DNA of 9,532 bases from an uncultured Bacilli bacterium. Lineage in GTDB: Bacteria > Bacillota_I > Bacilli_A > RF39 > UBA660. The notes under the pieces are model-generated. The model was given only the letters and a program-made list of their open reading frames with translations. It was not told where the DNA came from and made no database searches. Below are positions 1-6,251 of the stretch, in pieces. The DNA is taken from positions 1 through 9,532 of the forward strand of contig CAKOJO010000041.1 of assembly GCA_934090595.1 (NCBI GenBank), given 5' to 3'. The position numbers were made by a program, and so were the translations under genes. How positions within the stretch are numbered: position 1 is the stretch's first letter; every line of letters starts with the position of its first letter.

Positions 1-99
1 GTTTATATGTCTTTTATTTTATAAAAAAGTGTATATAATGCTTTACACATTACACACACTAAAAATTATACAACCAATAGTCTCTTTTTCTTTTTAGTA

Positions 100-129
100 T
101 TGACAAAGTTATTATAATAAAAGTATATT
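100..129 (+). promoter_or_regulatory. Sigma-A-type promoter of the GNAT gene
   Basis: A perfect -35 box TTGACA (100-105) is followed after 18 bp by the -10 box TATATT (124-129). Transcription would start near 136, just before the GGAG ribosome binding site at 142-145. The remaining sequence upstream (1-99) holds no gene I can support. Confidence 0.7.
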
Positions 130-150
130 ATAACTGATAAGGAGAATGTT

Positions 151-648
151 ATGATAATTAGAAAAGCAGTAGAGAAAGATGCTATAAGTATAGTAGATAT
201 TAATATAAATGAATGGAAAAATACTTATAATAATATATTTAAAGATGATTTTCTTAATACTTTAGAAGATAAAAGATCAGAAAGTATTGAGAAATGTAAG
301 AATAAGATTTCAGAGTATATAGTTTGTGAAATTAATAATTTAGTTATTGGTTTCTTAAGATATGGTTCTAATAGAAAAGGATATAGTAATAATTATGGAG
401 AAGTATATGCTTTATATATAGACTCTAAATATCAAAAAAATGGTATTGGACGTAAGTTATTAGAGTATTCTTTTAATATATTAAAAGATAACTATGATTA
501 TGTTTTAATTAGTACATTAAAAGATAATCCTGCTAATTTGTTTTATAAAAGATGTGGAGGTAAATTTATTGATACTTGTTATTTTAATTTAGATAATGAC
601 AAGTATGAAGAAAACATATATTTATTTGAAATGTGTAAAGATAAGTAA
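151..648 (+). CDS. GNAT family N-acetyltransferase
   Basis: A 165-residue protein covering a complete single GNAT domain, which transfers an acetyl group from acetyl-CoA to an amine on a small molecule or protein. The acetyl-CoA pyrophosphate-binding motif Q/R-x-x-G-x-G is seen as QKNGIG at residues 95-100, straight after the beta4 strand VYALYI. The C-terminal N-x-x-x-x-FYKRCGGKF stretch is the usual end of the fold. The ATG follows AAGGAG at good spacing and a promoter lies at 100-129. It is the first gene of a likely unit with the ylbD/ylbE-like pair 31 bases downstream. The substrate cannot be read from the sequence. The family call is firm; the role is unknown. Confidence 0.9.
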   Translation: MIIRKAVEKDAISIVDININEWKNTYNNIFKDDFLNTLEDKRSESIEKCKNKISEYIVCEINNLVIGFLRYGSNRKGYSNNYGEVYALYIDSKYQKNGIGRKLLEYSFNILKDNYDYVLISTLKDNPANLFYKRCGGKFIDTCYFNLDNDKYEENIYLFEMCKDK

Positions 649-679
649 CTAAACGAATATAATTTATTAGGTGATATAA

Positions 680-1036
680 ATGCCTTTAAGTGATTTTAAA
701 TCTTTTGTTAGAGAAAGACCAAGTCTTGCGAATTATGTAAATAAAAATGAAATGACTTGGCAAAAGTTTTATGAAATGTATGAATTATATGGTGCTAATA
801 ATAGTATTTGGGATAATTATTTAACTACTACTAGTGCTAGTACTTCATCTACTTCAATTAAAGATATGTTAGGAATGTTTAAGAATGTAAAGATGGATGA
901 TTTGCAAGATGGAATTAATTCTTTGCAAAAGGGAATAGGTTATCTTCAAGATATGGTTAAGTCAAAAGCAAAAGATATACCAGTTAGAAAGTCAACTTAT
1001 GAACCACGTCCTATGTATAGGCATTTTGATGATTAA
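680..1036 (+). CDS. ylbD: YlbD-like (putative spore coat family) protein
   Basis: A 118-residue soluble protein. Its N-terminal half matches my memory of the Bacillus YlbD family: F-K-x-F-V near the start, then a short helix, M-T-W-Q-K-F-Y-E-M-Y-E-L-Y-G and an acidic/aromatic I-W-D-N-Y. The middle is Ser/Thr-rich low complexity (residues about 49-60), followed by an amphipathic stretch with repeated LQ.GI.. (residues about 75-90) and a basic tail. The ATG follows AGGTGA with a short 5-base spacer. Its TAA overlaps the ATG of the next gene by one base, so the two are probably translationally coupled. YlbD is annotated as a coat protein in Bacillus; whether this organism sporulates cannot be told, so the role is open. 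The assignment rests on pattern memory, not an alignment. Confidence 0.7.
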   Translation: MPLSDFKSFVRERPSLANYVNKNEMTWQKFYEMYELYGANNSIWDNYLTTTSASTSSTSIKDMLGMFKNVKMDDLQDGINSLQKGIGYLQDMVKSKAKDIPVRKSTYEPRPMYRHFDD

Positions 1037-1257
1037 TGAACTTATATACTCAGTATAGAATAAGAAATAATTCTAACAACTTAAGATATTTAAGAGAAAA
1101 CTCTAATTGGTATAAGTATTTAAATAGAAATAGTTCTTATATAAAACCATTTGAAGAAGAAATGAAACAAAGATATAAATTAACTACAAAAGATAAAGTA
1201 GATAAATTAGTAGACAGTCTAGACACAGTTTCCCAATTACTTGATATACTTTCTTGA
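1036..1257 (+). CDS. ylbE: YlbE-like small protein
   Basis: A 73-residue protein resembling the YlbE family (about 75-80 residues in Bacillus). The diagnostic part is the early L-R-x-N-S-N-W-Y-K-Y-L-N-R-N-S (residues about 19-33), close to the YlbE R-x-N-P-x-W-Y-R-x-L-x-R-N-P pattern, followed by an acidic then basic helical C-terminus. The function of the family is unknown. The ATG overlaps the previous stop in a TAATG junction and has no good Shine-Dalgarno of its own, which suggests coupling. Order ylbD then ylbE is the order found in Bacillus, which supports both names. The stop codon lies inside the terminator hairpin at 1243-1272. Confidence 0.72.
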   Translation: MNLYTQYRIRNNSNNLRYLRENSNWYKYLNRNSSYIKPFEEEMKQRYKLTTKDKVDKLVDSLDTVSQLLDILS

Positions 1258-1272
1258 TATATCTTTTTTTTT
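1243..1272 (+). terminator. Intrinsic terminator after the ylbE-like gene
   Basis: GATATA (1243-1248) can pair with TATATC (1258-1263) across a 9-base loop, and nine Ts follow (1264-1272). The stem is short and AT-rich, so termination may be partial. The hairpin overlaps the stop codon of the ylbE-like gene. Confidence 0.55.
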
Positions 1273-1301
1273 GTGATAAACTATCTATAGTAGGTGATTA
1301 T

Positions 1302-1475
1302 ATGAATAATAAAGGATTTGCTATTACAACAATGGTTTATGCTTTAGTTATACTTCTTAGTATGTCTATGTTTCTAGTTCTTAATATTATGGACAATAAT
1401 TATAATGATAACAAAAAACTAATAAATGATGTTCAAGAAGAACTTGATGAATGTTTAACTAATGCAAAATGTTAA
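1302..1475 (+). CDS. Tiny pilin-like protein with class III signal
   Basis: A 57-residue protein starting M-N-N-K-G-F-A-I-T-T, with a prepilin-peptidase-type junction G5/F6 followed by a hydrophobic helix of about 23 residues and a short, charged tail with two cysteines (51 and 57). The mature fifth residue is Thr, where main pilins carry Glu. That fits a minor pilin, a GspK-like initiator or an unrelated small membrane protein. The frame is open upstream to 1254, but ATG 1302 is chosen because AGGTGA lies 6-11 bases before it and it puts the signal at the N-terminus. It lies directly upstream of a typical pilin gene, which supports a role in the same surface fibre. No assembly ATPase or prepilin peptidase is in the window. 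Confidence 0.65.
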   Translation: MNNKGFAITTMVYALVILLSMSMFLVLNIMDNNYNDNKKLINDVQEELDECLTNAKC

Positions 1476-1500
1476 ATAACACAAAAAACAAGAAAAACAC

Positions 1501-1529
1501 TTTACAAATTATTACCAAAATGATATATT
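1501..1529 (+). promoter_or_regulatory. Promoter of the pilin-like gene
   Basis: TTTACA (1501-1506) and TATATT (1524-1529) are separated by exactly 17 bp; each differs from consensus at one base. Transcription should start near 1536, giving a short leader with AGGAGG. The arms TGATA (1521-1525) and TATCA (1532-1536) form a small inverted repeat across the -10 box that could be an operator. Confidence 0.7.
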
Positions 1530-1564
1530 AGTATCATAAGAAAAATAATTAGGAGGAAATAAAA

Positions 1565-2122
1565 ATGAAAAAAAATAACAAAGGTTTTACTTTAATTGAA
1601 TTACTAGCAGTAATCGTAATATTAGCTATCTTAGTAGCAGTAGCTATACCAAGTGTTACTAAATATTTAAATGATGCACGTAAAGGATCAATGCAAAATG
1701 AAGCAGCTGAATTAGTTACAGCAGCAAGAACTTATATTGTAGCGAATAATATTACTAAACCAGGAAACTTTGTATTCAATATTGGAGGAAAAACTGCCAC
1801 ATGGCAACCAACTACTGGTAACGCAGTGCCAATTGACAATGTAGTACAAAAGAATTTAGTTAAGAGTCCTTACGGAAATGACTACCAAGCTGCTTATGTA
1901 CAAGTATCACGCAATAATGAAACTGGTGAAAGCAAATTTAAATTGTATTTATCTGATGGTGTTTATTGCTTTTATACCGATACAACAAAAGAAGAAGGCG
2001 AAGGTGATAATAAGAAAACTGTAGTGGATCTTTCTAAAAAAGATGGAGTTGATGAAAGCAATCTTAATAATGAGATGTTTCTTCTTGCTAAAGACGAATG
2101 TGCTGGATTGAAACAACCATAA
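1565..2122 (+). CDS. Type IV pilin-like / ComGC-type prepilin
   Basis: A 185-residue prepilin. The N-terminus has a short basic leader M-K-K-N-N-K-G, then F-T-L-I-E-L-L-A-V and a hydrophobic helix to about residue 28. Prepilin peptidase should cut between G7 and F8, leaving Glu as mature residue 5 (E12), the residue that docks subunits during assembly. The rest is a globular head with a C-terminal pair of cysteines (135 and 179) that could form the D-region disulfide. The head matches no subfamily I can name. The RBS AGGAGG is the strongest in the window, with its own near-consensus promoter and terminator, which suggests high expression. It follows a second pilin-like gene. Export and assembly genes must lie elsewhere. 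It could be a pilus, pseudopilus or competence-type subunit. Confidence 0.88.
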   Translation: MKKNNKGFTLIELLAVIVILAILVAVAIPSVTKYLNDARKGSMQNEAAELVTAARTYIVANNITKPGNFVFNIGGKTATWQPTTGNAVPIDNVVQKNLVKSPYGNDYQAAYVQVSRNNETGESKFKLYLSDGVYCFYTDTTKEEGEGDNKKTVVDLSKKDGVDESNLNNEMFLLAKDECAGLKQP

Positions 2123-2138
2123 GAATAAAAATAATATA

Positions 2139-2166
2139 AAAGATATCTTAAATGATGTCTTTTTTT
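2139..2166 (+). terminator. Intrinsic terminator after the pilin-like gene
   Basis: AAAGATATC (2139-2147) pairs with GATGTCTTT (2154-2162) around a 6-base loop, 9 bp with one G-U pair, followed by Ts to 2166. Confidence 0.85.
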
Positions 2167-2167
2167 A

Positions 2168-2176
2168 TGGTATACT
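2168..2176 (+). promoter_or_regulatory. Extended -10 promoter before nfo
   Basis: TGGTATACT is an extended -10 (TGn plus TATACT, 2171-2176) placed immediately after the T-run of the pilin terminator. No good -35 is visible. The predicted start near 2183 leaves a leader of only about 14 bases, which holds the AGGATGG ribosome binding site. Confidence 0.5.
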
Positions 2177-2196
2177 TAAATAGGATGGTGATTAAT

Positions 2197-3075
2197 ATGT
2201 TAATAATAGGTTCACATGTGTCTTTTAAGAAAGATACACAATTACTAGGATCATTAAAAGAAGCTTTATCTTATGGTGAGAATACATTTATGTTTTATAC
2301 TGGGGCTCCTCAAAATACTAATAGACTTCCTCTTAATGATGAATTAACTAAAGAGGCTCTTATTATGATGAAGGAAAATAATATAGATAAGAATAATGTT
2401 ATTGTGCATGCTCCATATATAGTTAATCTTGCCAATACAGAAAAACTCGATTATTCAATACCTTTTTTAATCGAAGAGTGTAAACGTTGTGAAAAGTTAT
2501 CAATGAATAAATTGGTTCTTCATCCAGGTTCTCATGTTGGTCTTGGAGTTGATGTTGGTATAGAAAATATTATATTCGGTCTTAACAAAATACTATCTAA
2601 TACTAGTGTAACTATTCTTCTTGAAACTATGGCTGGTAAGGGTAGTGAAATAGGTAGTAATTTTGATGAAATAAAAAGAATTATTGATGGTGTAGAATTT
2701 AAGGATAAGATTGGAATATGTCTTGATACTTGTCATTTATCTGATGCCGGATATGATTTATCTAATTTTGATAAAATACTTGATGAGTTAGAAAACTTAG
2801 ATCTATTTAAATATGTAAAATGTATTCATGTAAATGATAGTAAGAATAGTATGGGTGCTAGAAAGGATAGACACGAAAATATTGGATATGGTTACATTGG
2901 TTTTGATAATTTAATTAATATTATATACAACGATAGATTAAGTTCTATTCCAAAGATACTTGAAACACCATATGTTGAATTATATCCTCCATATAAGTTT
3001 GAAATAGAAATGATTAGAAATAAGAAATTTAATGATAATTTACCTTCTTTGCTGGAGAAATATTATGGAAAATAA
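2197..3075 (+). CDS. nfo: Endonuclease IV (AP endonuclease)
   Basis: A 292-residue Zn-dependent apurinic/apyrimidinic endonuclease of base-excision repair. It cuts the phosphodiester bond 5' of abasic sites and clears blocked 3' ends. The TIM-barrel family signatures are present: G-S-H-V-S at 5-9, V-H-A-P-Y at 70-74, L-H-P-G-S-H at 108-113, L-L-E-T-M-A-G at 141-147, L-D-T-C-H at 176-180, I-H-V-N-D-S at 210-215, K-D-R-H-E-N-I-G at 223-230 and E-T-P at 256-258. All nine metal ligands known from E. coli Nfo have counterparts: H71, H109, E143, D177, H180, H211, D224, H226, E256. Length is normal. ATG 2197 is chosen over in-frame codons upstream because those lie in the terminator stem and AGGATGG precedes 2197. 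Its last 11 bases overlap the next gene. Confidence 0.96.
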   Translation: MLIIGSHVSFKKDTQLLGSLKEALSYGENTFMFYTGAPQNTNRLPLNDELTKEALIMMKENNIDKNNVIVHAPYIVNLANTEKLDYSIPFLIEECKRCEKLSMNKLVLHPGSHVGLGVDVGIENIIFGLNKILSNTSVTILLETMAGKGSEIGSNFDEIKRIIDGVEFKDKIGICLDTCHLSDAGYDLSNFDKILDELENLDLFKYVKCIHVNDSKNSMGARKDRHENIGYGYIGFDNLINIIYNDRLSSIPKILETPYVELYPPYKFEIEMIRNKKFNDNLPSLLEKYYGK

Positions 3076-3778
3076 TAAGTATTATTGTAAGAATTGTGGT
3101 GGAGAATTAACTGAGAAAAGTATTAATGGTTTTTGTACTAGGTGTGGTTATTTAAATGAAATAGAAAATGTTGATGAACAAGGTTTTCCTAACGATGCTT
3201 CTAAGGTTGATGAAATTATTGATAAAAAGAAAAAAGAAATAGAATCTAATTATAAAGATGAAATTACTAGTGCTAGTAACATGTGGTATGTATTTGGTTT
3301 TATATTTTTTCCTGTTGCTATAATTATATACTTATATTTTAGAAAACTTAACAAATATGCTTCAAGTAAAATGATTAAAGGTGCTTTTATAGGAATTATA
3401 TTTTATAGTGTATTTATTACTGCTTCTTATAAGTATATGGATATATATTATGATTATAATTATGAACTTGGTGCTATTTCTGGTAAGATAGATGATATGA
3501 CTAAAGCAGTAGCAAATGATTATAAGAATAATAATTATAAAGAAGATAAAAAGTATTCTTTAAATGAAATAGAAAGCATTATGGGATTTGATATAAAAAG
3601 TGATACTTTAGATGTATATTTTAAAGATTCTTCTTATATATATGTTACGTACGGGGATATTCCAACATATTATTTATGCTTTGTAGACACTGAAGGTCGT
3701 GGTCTTAATAAAATTAGATATAATGGAGTATATCCAGAAAAAATAAGCAGTAATTTAAAGAGTGATATTTGTGAATAG
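3065..3778 (+). CDS. Zinc-ribbon membrane protein
   Basis: A 237-residue protein starting with a zinc ribbon, C8-x-x-C11 and C24-x-x-C27 separated by 12 residues. A charged helical linker follows (about 43-70). Two hydrophobic segments (about 73-92 and 104-122) should be transmembrane, and the remaining 115 residues form a Tyr- and Asp-rich soluble domain. With the ribbon in the cytoplasm, two helices would return the C-terminal domain to the cytoplasm. ATG 3065 is chosen because GGAG lies 7 bases ahead and the Cys motif then begins the protein. It overlaps nfo by 11 bases and its TAG overlaps the start of the next gene, so the three are co-transcribed. Proteins of this layout are commonly labelled zinc-ribbon domain-containing; the function is unknown. 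Confidence 0.82.
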   Translation: MENNKYYCKNCGGELTEKSINGFCTRCGYLNEIENVDEQGFPNDASKVDEIIDKKKKEIESNYKDEITSASNMWYVFGFIFFPVAIIIYLYFRKLNKYASSKMIKGAFIGIIFYSVFITASYKYMDIYYDYNYELGAISGKIDDMTKAVANDYKNNNYKEDKKYSLNEIESIMGFDIKSDTLDVYFKDSSYIYVTYGDIPTYYLCFVDTEGRGLNKIRYNGVYPEKISSNLKSDICE

Positions 3779-4298
3779 TATTAATGAATTAAAAAATATT
3801 TTATTACAAGATGATGTAGTAGAATCAATAAATAACAATATTGATTTACTTTTTTCTATAATTCCAGAACTTAGTTATATAGTTGGTTTTGATCAAAAAC
3901 ATCCTCATCATCATTTAGATGTATGGGAGCACACATTACTTGCATTAAGTATTTCAGAAAATGATTTTGATATTAGACTTTCCTTATTATTACATGATAT
4001 AGGTAAACCTTTTTCTTATCAAGATGAAGAAATAAGACACTTTAGATATCATGCATATGTATCTAAAATTATAAGTTATGATGTATTAAAAAGAATTGGT
4101 TTTGATGATTTTTTTATAGATAAAATATGTTACTTAATAGAAAAGCATGATACCGCTATTGATGAAGAAGATGTAGAAAAAAATTATGAATTAGAGTATA
4201 AAAGATATGAAATACAAAGATGTGATGCACTTGCTCATAATCCAGAAAAATTAGAAAAAAGAATAAAATATTTACGCAAAACTAAAGAAATGTTTTAA
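3771..4298 (+). CDS. HD-domain protein (tRNA nucleotidyltransferase-type HD)
   Basis: A 175-residue metal-dependent phosphohydrolase-type HD domain standing alone. Ligand candidates are H54 (W-E-H-T), the H75-D76 pair in L-L-H-D-I-G-K-P, H94 in H-F-R-Y-H-A and H126-D127, with D152 near the end. The spacing, plus the H-x-x-V-S-K-I-I helix, resembles the HD part of CCA-adding enzymes, but no nucleotidyltransferase domain is present. The start is GTG at 3771, preceded by AAAGAG at a workable distance; an in-frame GTG at 3762 lacks RBS spacing. It overlaps the zinc-ribbon gene by 8 bases. Likely activity is hydrolysis of a nucleotide or phosphate ester; the substrate is unknown. A similar-sized second HD gene follows after 81 bases but is clearly divergent, so this is not a recent duplication. 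Confidence 0.85.
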   Translation: MNSINELKNILLQDDVVESINNNIDLLFSIIPELSYIVGFDQKHPHHHLDVWEHTLLALSISENDFDIRLSLLLHDIGKPFSYQDEEIRHFRYHAYVSKIISYDVLKRIGFDDFFIDKICYLIEKHDTAIDEEDVEKNYELEYKRYEIQRCDALAHNPEKLEKRIKYLRKTKEMF

Positions 4299-4304
4299 TA
4301 AAAC

Positions 4305-4333
4305 TTGATAAAATGACTTATAAGTGATATTAT
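4305..4333 (+). promoter_or_regulatory. Promoter of the second HD gene
   Basis: TTGATA (4305-4310), a 17 bp spacer and TATTAT (4328-4333), each box one base from consensus. The predicted start near 4340 falls inside the 5' arm of the hairpin at 4338-4362, so a transcript from here would lack the first base pairs of that stem. Confidence 0.65.
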
Positions 4334-4337
4334 TAAG

Positions 4338-4362
4338 CAGCAGGATAAAACTTGCTGTTTTT
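4338..4362 (+). terminator. Terminator of the nfo operon, nested in the next promoter region
   Basis: CAGCAGG (4338-4344) pairs with CTTGCTG (4351-4357) around ATAAAA, 7 bp with one G-U pair, followed by five Ts. It should stop transcripts from the nfo unit. It lies between the -10 box and the AGGAG ribosome binding site of the next gene, so it could also act on that gene. Confidence 0.75.
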
Positions 4363-4379
4363 GTTAGGAGTGGTAAAAA

Positions 4380-4976
4380 ATGAAACTTTCATCTAAGGAG
4401 GCACTTAAATTATTAAATAAATATAGAGATACTGAAGATTCCAGTTGGATAGATCACAGTATATGTGTCGGAGATACTGCTGGAGTAATAGCAAAAGCCC
4501 TAAATTTAGATAGTGATAAAGCTCGTGCTATGGGATATATCCATGATATTGGAAAAGGTTTAGATGATTTTAATTCTCATATTATAAATGGATATTATTA
4601 TTTGAAAGATTTAGGATATGATATAGAATATGCAAATATTTGTCTTACTCATTCTTATTTAAACAATGATATTATGTGTACATGTGGGGTCGATCCAGAT
4701 CTTATCCATTATATGAAAGGTTATTCATACATTAAAGAATTTATTTCTAATCATGAATATACTATATATGATAAAATAATTAATTTATGTGATCTTATGT
4801 GTATGTCAAATGTTGTAACAATTGATAAAAGATTAATAGATGTAATTCTAAGAAGGGGAGTATTCTCAAATGCTCAGTATCATATAACTGAAATATATAA
4901 ATTAAAAGAATACTTTGATGATTTACTTGGATATAATTTATATAATCTATTTCCCGAAATAAAGGACAACTTATAA
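4380..4976 (+). CDS. HD-domain protein (HDIG-type phosphohydrolase)
   Basis: A 198-residue protein built around one HD domain. Metal-ligand candidates are H26 (W-I-D-H-S), H55-D56 in Y-I-H-D-I-G-K-G, H67, H91 (L-T-H-S) and D138 (N-L-C-D-L-M). This order of H, HD, H, H, D is the usual one for HD phosphohydrolases acting on nucleotides or phosphorylated compounds. Around residues 100-102 there is a C-x-C within a short loop of unclear meaning. The C-terminus is helical with no further domain. AGGAG lies 9 bases before the ATG. It has its own promoter and a terminator starting within its last codons, so it is probably monocistronic. The substrate is unknown. Confidence 0.85.
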   Translation: MKLSSKEALKLLNKYRDTEDSSWIDHSICVGDTAGVIAKALNLDSDKARAMGYIHDIGKGLDDFNSHIINGYYYLKDLGYDIEYANICLTHSYLNNDIMCTCGVDPDLIHYMKGYSYIKEFISNHEYTIYDKIINLCDLMCMSNVVTIDKRLIDVILRRGVFSNAQYHITEIYKLKEYFDDLLGYNLYNLFPEIKDNL

Positions 4977-4993
4977 TTTTATAAGTATTTTTT
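4969..4993 (+). terminator. Terminator after the second HD gene
   Basis: ACTTATA (4969-4975) pairs perfectly with TATAAGT (4980-4986) across a 4-base loop, then A and six Ts. It overlaps the stop codon. Confidence 0.85.
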
Positions 4994-5019
4994 ATTTTAC
5001 TTAAAACAAACAAATGTAC

Positions 5020-5048
5020 TTGACACATATATCTAATTTTGATATATT
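5020..5048 (+). promoter_or_regulatory. Strong promoter of the DUF1848 operon
   Basis: Perfect -35 TTGACA (5020-5025), 17 bp spacer, -10 TATATT (5043-5048). This is the best promoter in the window. Transcription should begin near 5055, leaving about 14 bases of leader that contain AGAGGA. Confidence 0.82.
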
Positions 5049-5068
5049 TTAACTAGAGGATGTGTGTT

Positions 5069-5953
5069 ATGATATTGAACGTAAGCAGTAGAACTGATAT
5101 AGTAGCTTTTTATACAGATTGGTTTATGAATAGATATAATGAAGGATATGTTGATGTAAGAAATCCTTTTAATCCTAGTCTTGTTTCTAGAATATCTTTT
5201 TCTGATGTTGATTTAATCTTCTTTTGTACAAAAAATCCTATACCAATATTAGATAGATTAAATCAAATAAAAATACCAATCCTTTTTCATGTGACTTTGA
5301 CACCATATAAAAATGATATTGAGGTAAATGTACCTAATAAAAAAGCTATAATAGAATCAATCAAGAAACTATCAAGTATTATCGGAAAAGAAAACTTAAC
5401 TATTAGATACGATCCAGTATTTATAAGTGATAAATACAACTTAGAATATCATATAAAAGCATTTGAAAGACTTTGTTCTTTACTTGAAGGTTATACTAAT
5501 AAAATACTAATATCGTTTTTAGATGAGTATAAAAATGTTAAGAAAAACAAAAATATTTTAAAATACAAAGAATTAACTATTGATGATTATAGAGTAATCG
5601 GAGAATCTTTCAGTAAAAGTGCAAGAGCTCATAATATGGAAGTATTTACTTGCTTTGAAGATAACAATTTAATAGAATATGGATTTGTAAAAGGAGAATG
5701 TCTATCGCATGAACTTGCATATAAAATAACTGGTAAAAAATATAAAAATTGGACTGCTAGAAAAGGTAAGAAATGTAATTGTGTAGAAATGGTTGATATA
5801 GGTTGTTACAATACTTGTAAACATTTATGTAAATATTGCTATGCTAACTATGATGAAGATATGGTTAACAAAAACTGTGTTATACATGATAAGAACTCTT
5901 CAATTTTAATTGGAAAAATTAATAAAAATGATATAATAAAAGAAAGGAAGTGA
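5069..5953 (+). CDS. DUF1848 family protein with C-terminal Cys cluster
   Basis: A 294-residue protein that I recognise as DUF1848-like. It begins I-L-N-V-S-S-R-T-D-I, then R-N-P-F-N-P (31-36), C-T-K-N-P (53-57), H-V-T-L-T-P-Y (74-80), I-R-Y-D-P-V (112-117), I-S-F-L-D-E-Y (148-154) and ends with a cysteine-rich module: C236, C238, C246, C250, C254, C257, C270, with C254-x-x-C257-Y-A. That last pattern resembles radical-SAM or iron-sulfur sites, and the family is sometimes described as radical-SAM-like, but no reaction is established. ATG 5069 is preferred over ATG 5060 because AGAGGA sits 8 bases before 5069 and the family motif then starts the protein. It is the first gene of a unit; the next gene begins 4 bases after its TGA. 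Confidence 0.87.
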   Translation: MILNVSSRTDIVAFYTDWFMNRYNEGYVDVRNPFNPSLVSRISFSDVDLIFFCTKNPIPILDRLNQIKIPILFHVTLTPYKNDIEVNVPNKKAIIESIKKLSSIIGKENLTIRYDPVFISDKYNLEYHIKAFERLCSLLEGYTNKILISFLDEYKNVKKNKNILKYKELTIDDYRVIGESFSKSARAHNMEVFTCFEDNNLIEYGFVKGECLSHELAYKITGKKYKNWTARKGKKCNCVEMVDIGCYNTCKHLCKYCYANYDEDMVNKNCVIHDKNSSILIGKINKNDIIKERK

Positions 5954-5957
5954 TCAT

Positions 5958-6251
5958 ATGGATATGTTAATTGAATTAGTAGTAGATTTATTATTTGATG
6001 CTGGTCTAGAAGTTACTAAAAATAAAAAGATAAGCAAATGGATAAGATATCCACTTATTGTACTTATAGTATTATTTATTATTGGAGTTATTGGATGCCT
6101 TATGTGTGTTGGAATAGTTATGATTCTAAGCAAAGAAAAATTTCAAATGTTGTTGGGAGCATTCATACTTTTGGTGGCTATTGTTTTATTGATATGCACT
6201 ATAAAAAATATAAAAAAAGAAAAGAATAAGAGAATAAGTGAGGTAAAATGA
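5958..6251 (+). CDS. Small two-helix membrane protein
   Basis: A 97-residue protein with no recognised family. After a 30-residue N-terminus with an acidic then basic patch come two strongly hydrophobic segments (about 31-57 and 62-83) joined by a 4-residue turn S-K-E-K, then a Lys-rich tail (84-97). The positive charges at both ends predict both termini in the cytoplasm. AAGGAAG lies 7 bases before the ATG. Its TGA overlaps the ATG at 6248 (ATGA), so it is coupled to the next, frame-disturbed gene. A partner or immunity-type role for that gene is possible, but I see no evidence beyond the coupling. Confidence 0.8.
   Translation: MDMLIELVVDLLFDAGLEVTKNKKISKWIRYPLIVLIVLFIIGVIGCLMCVGIVMILSKEKFQMLLGAFILLVAIVLLICTIKNIKKEKNKRISEVK

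Noticed and set aside
34..39. TATAAT near the window start as a promoter
   Set aside because: No -35 at the right distance and no TG extension in register; a better promoter (100-129) serves the only gene downstream.
658..663. TATAAT just before the ylbD-like gene
   Set aside because: No acceptable -35, and the start it predicts would fall within the RBS; co-transcription with the GNAT gene is simpler.
4795..5028. Open frame of 77 codons on the minus strand
   Set aside because: It lies opposite the second HD gene and covers that gene's terminator and the next promoter; it has no RBS or family features.
6038..6229. 63-codon frame inside the small membrane protein gene
   Set aside because: It overlaps the membrane protein in another frame and has no ribosome binding site; the RBS and the operon spacing support the frame starting at 5958.
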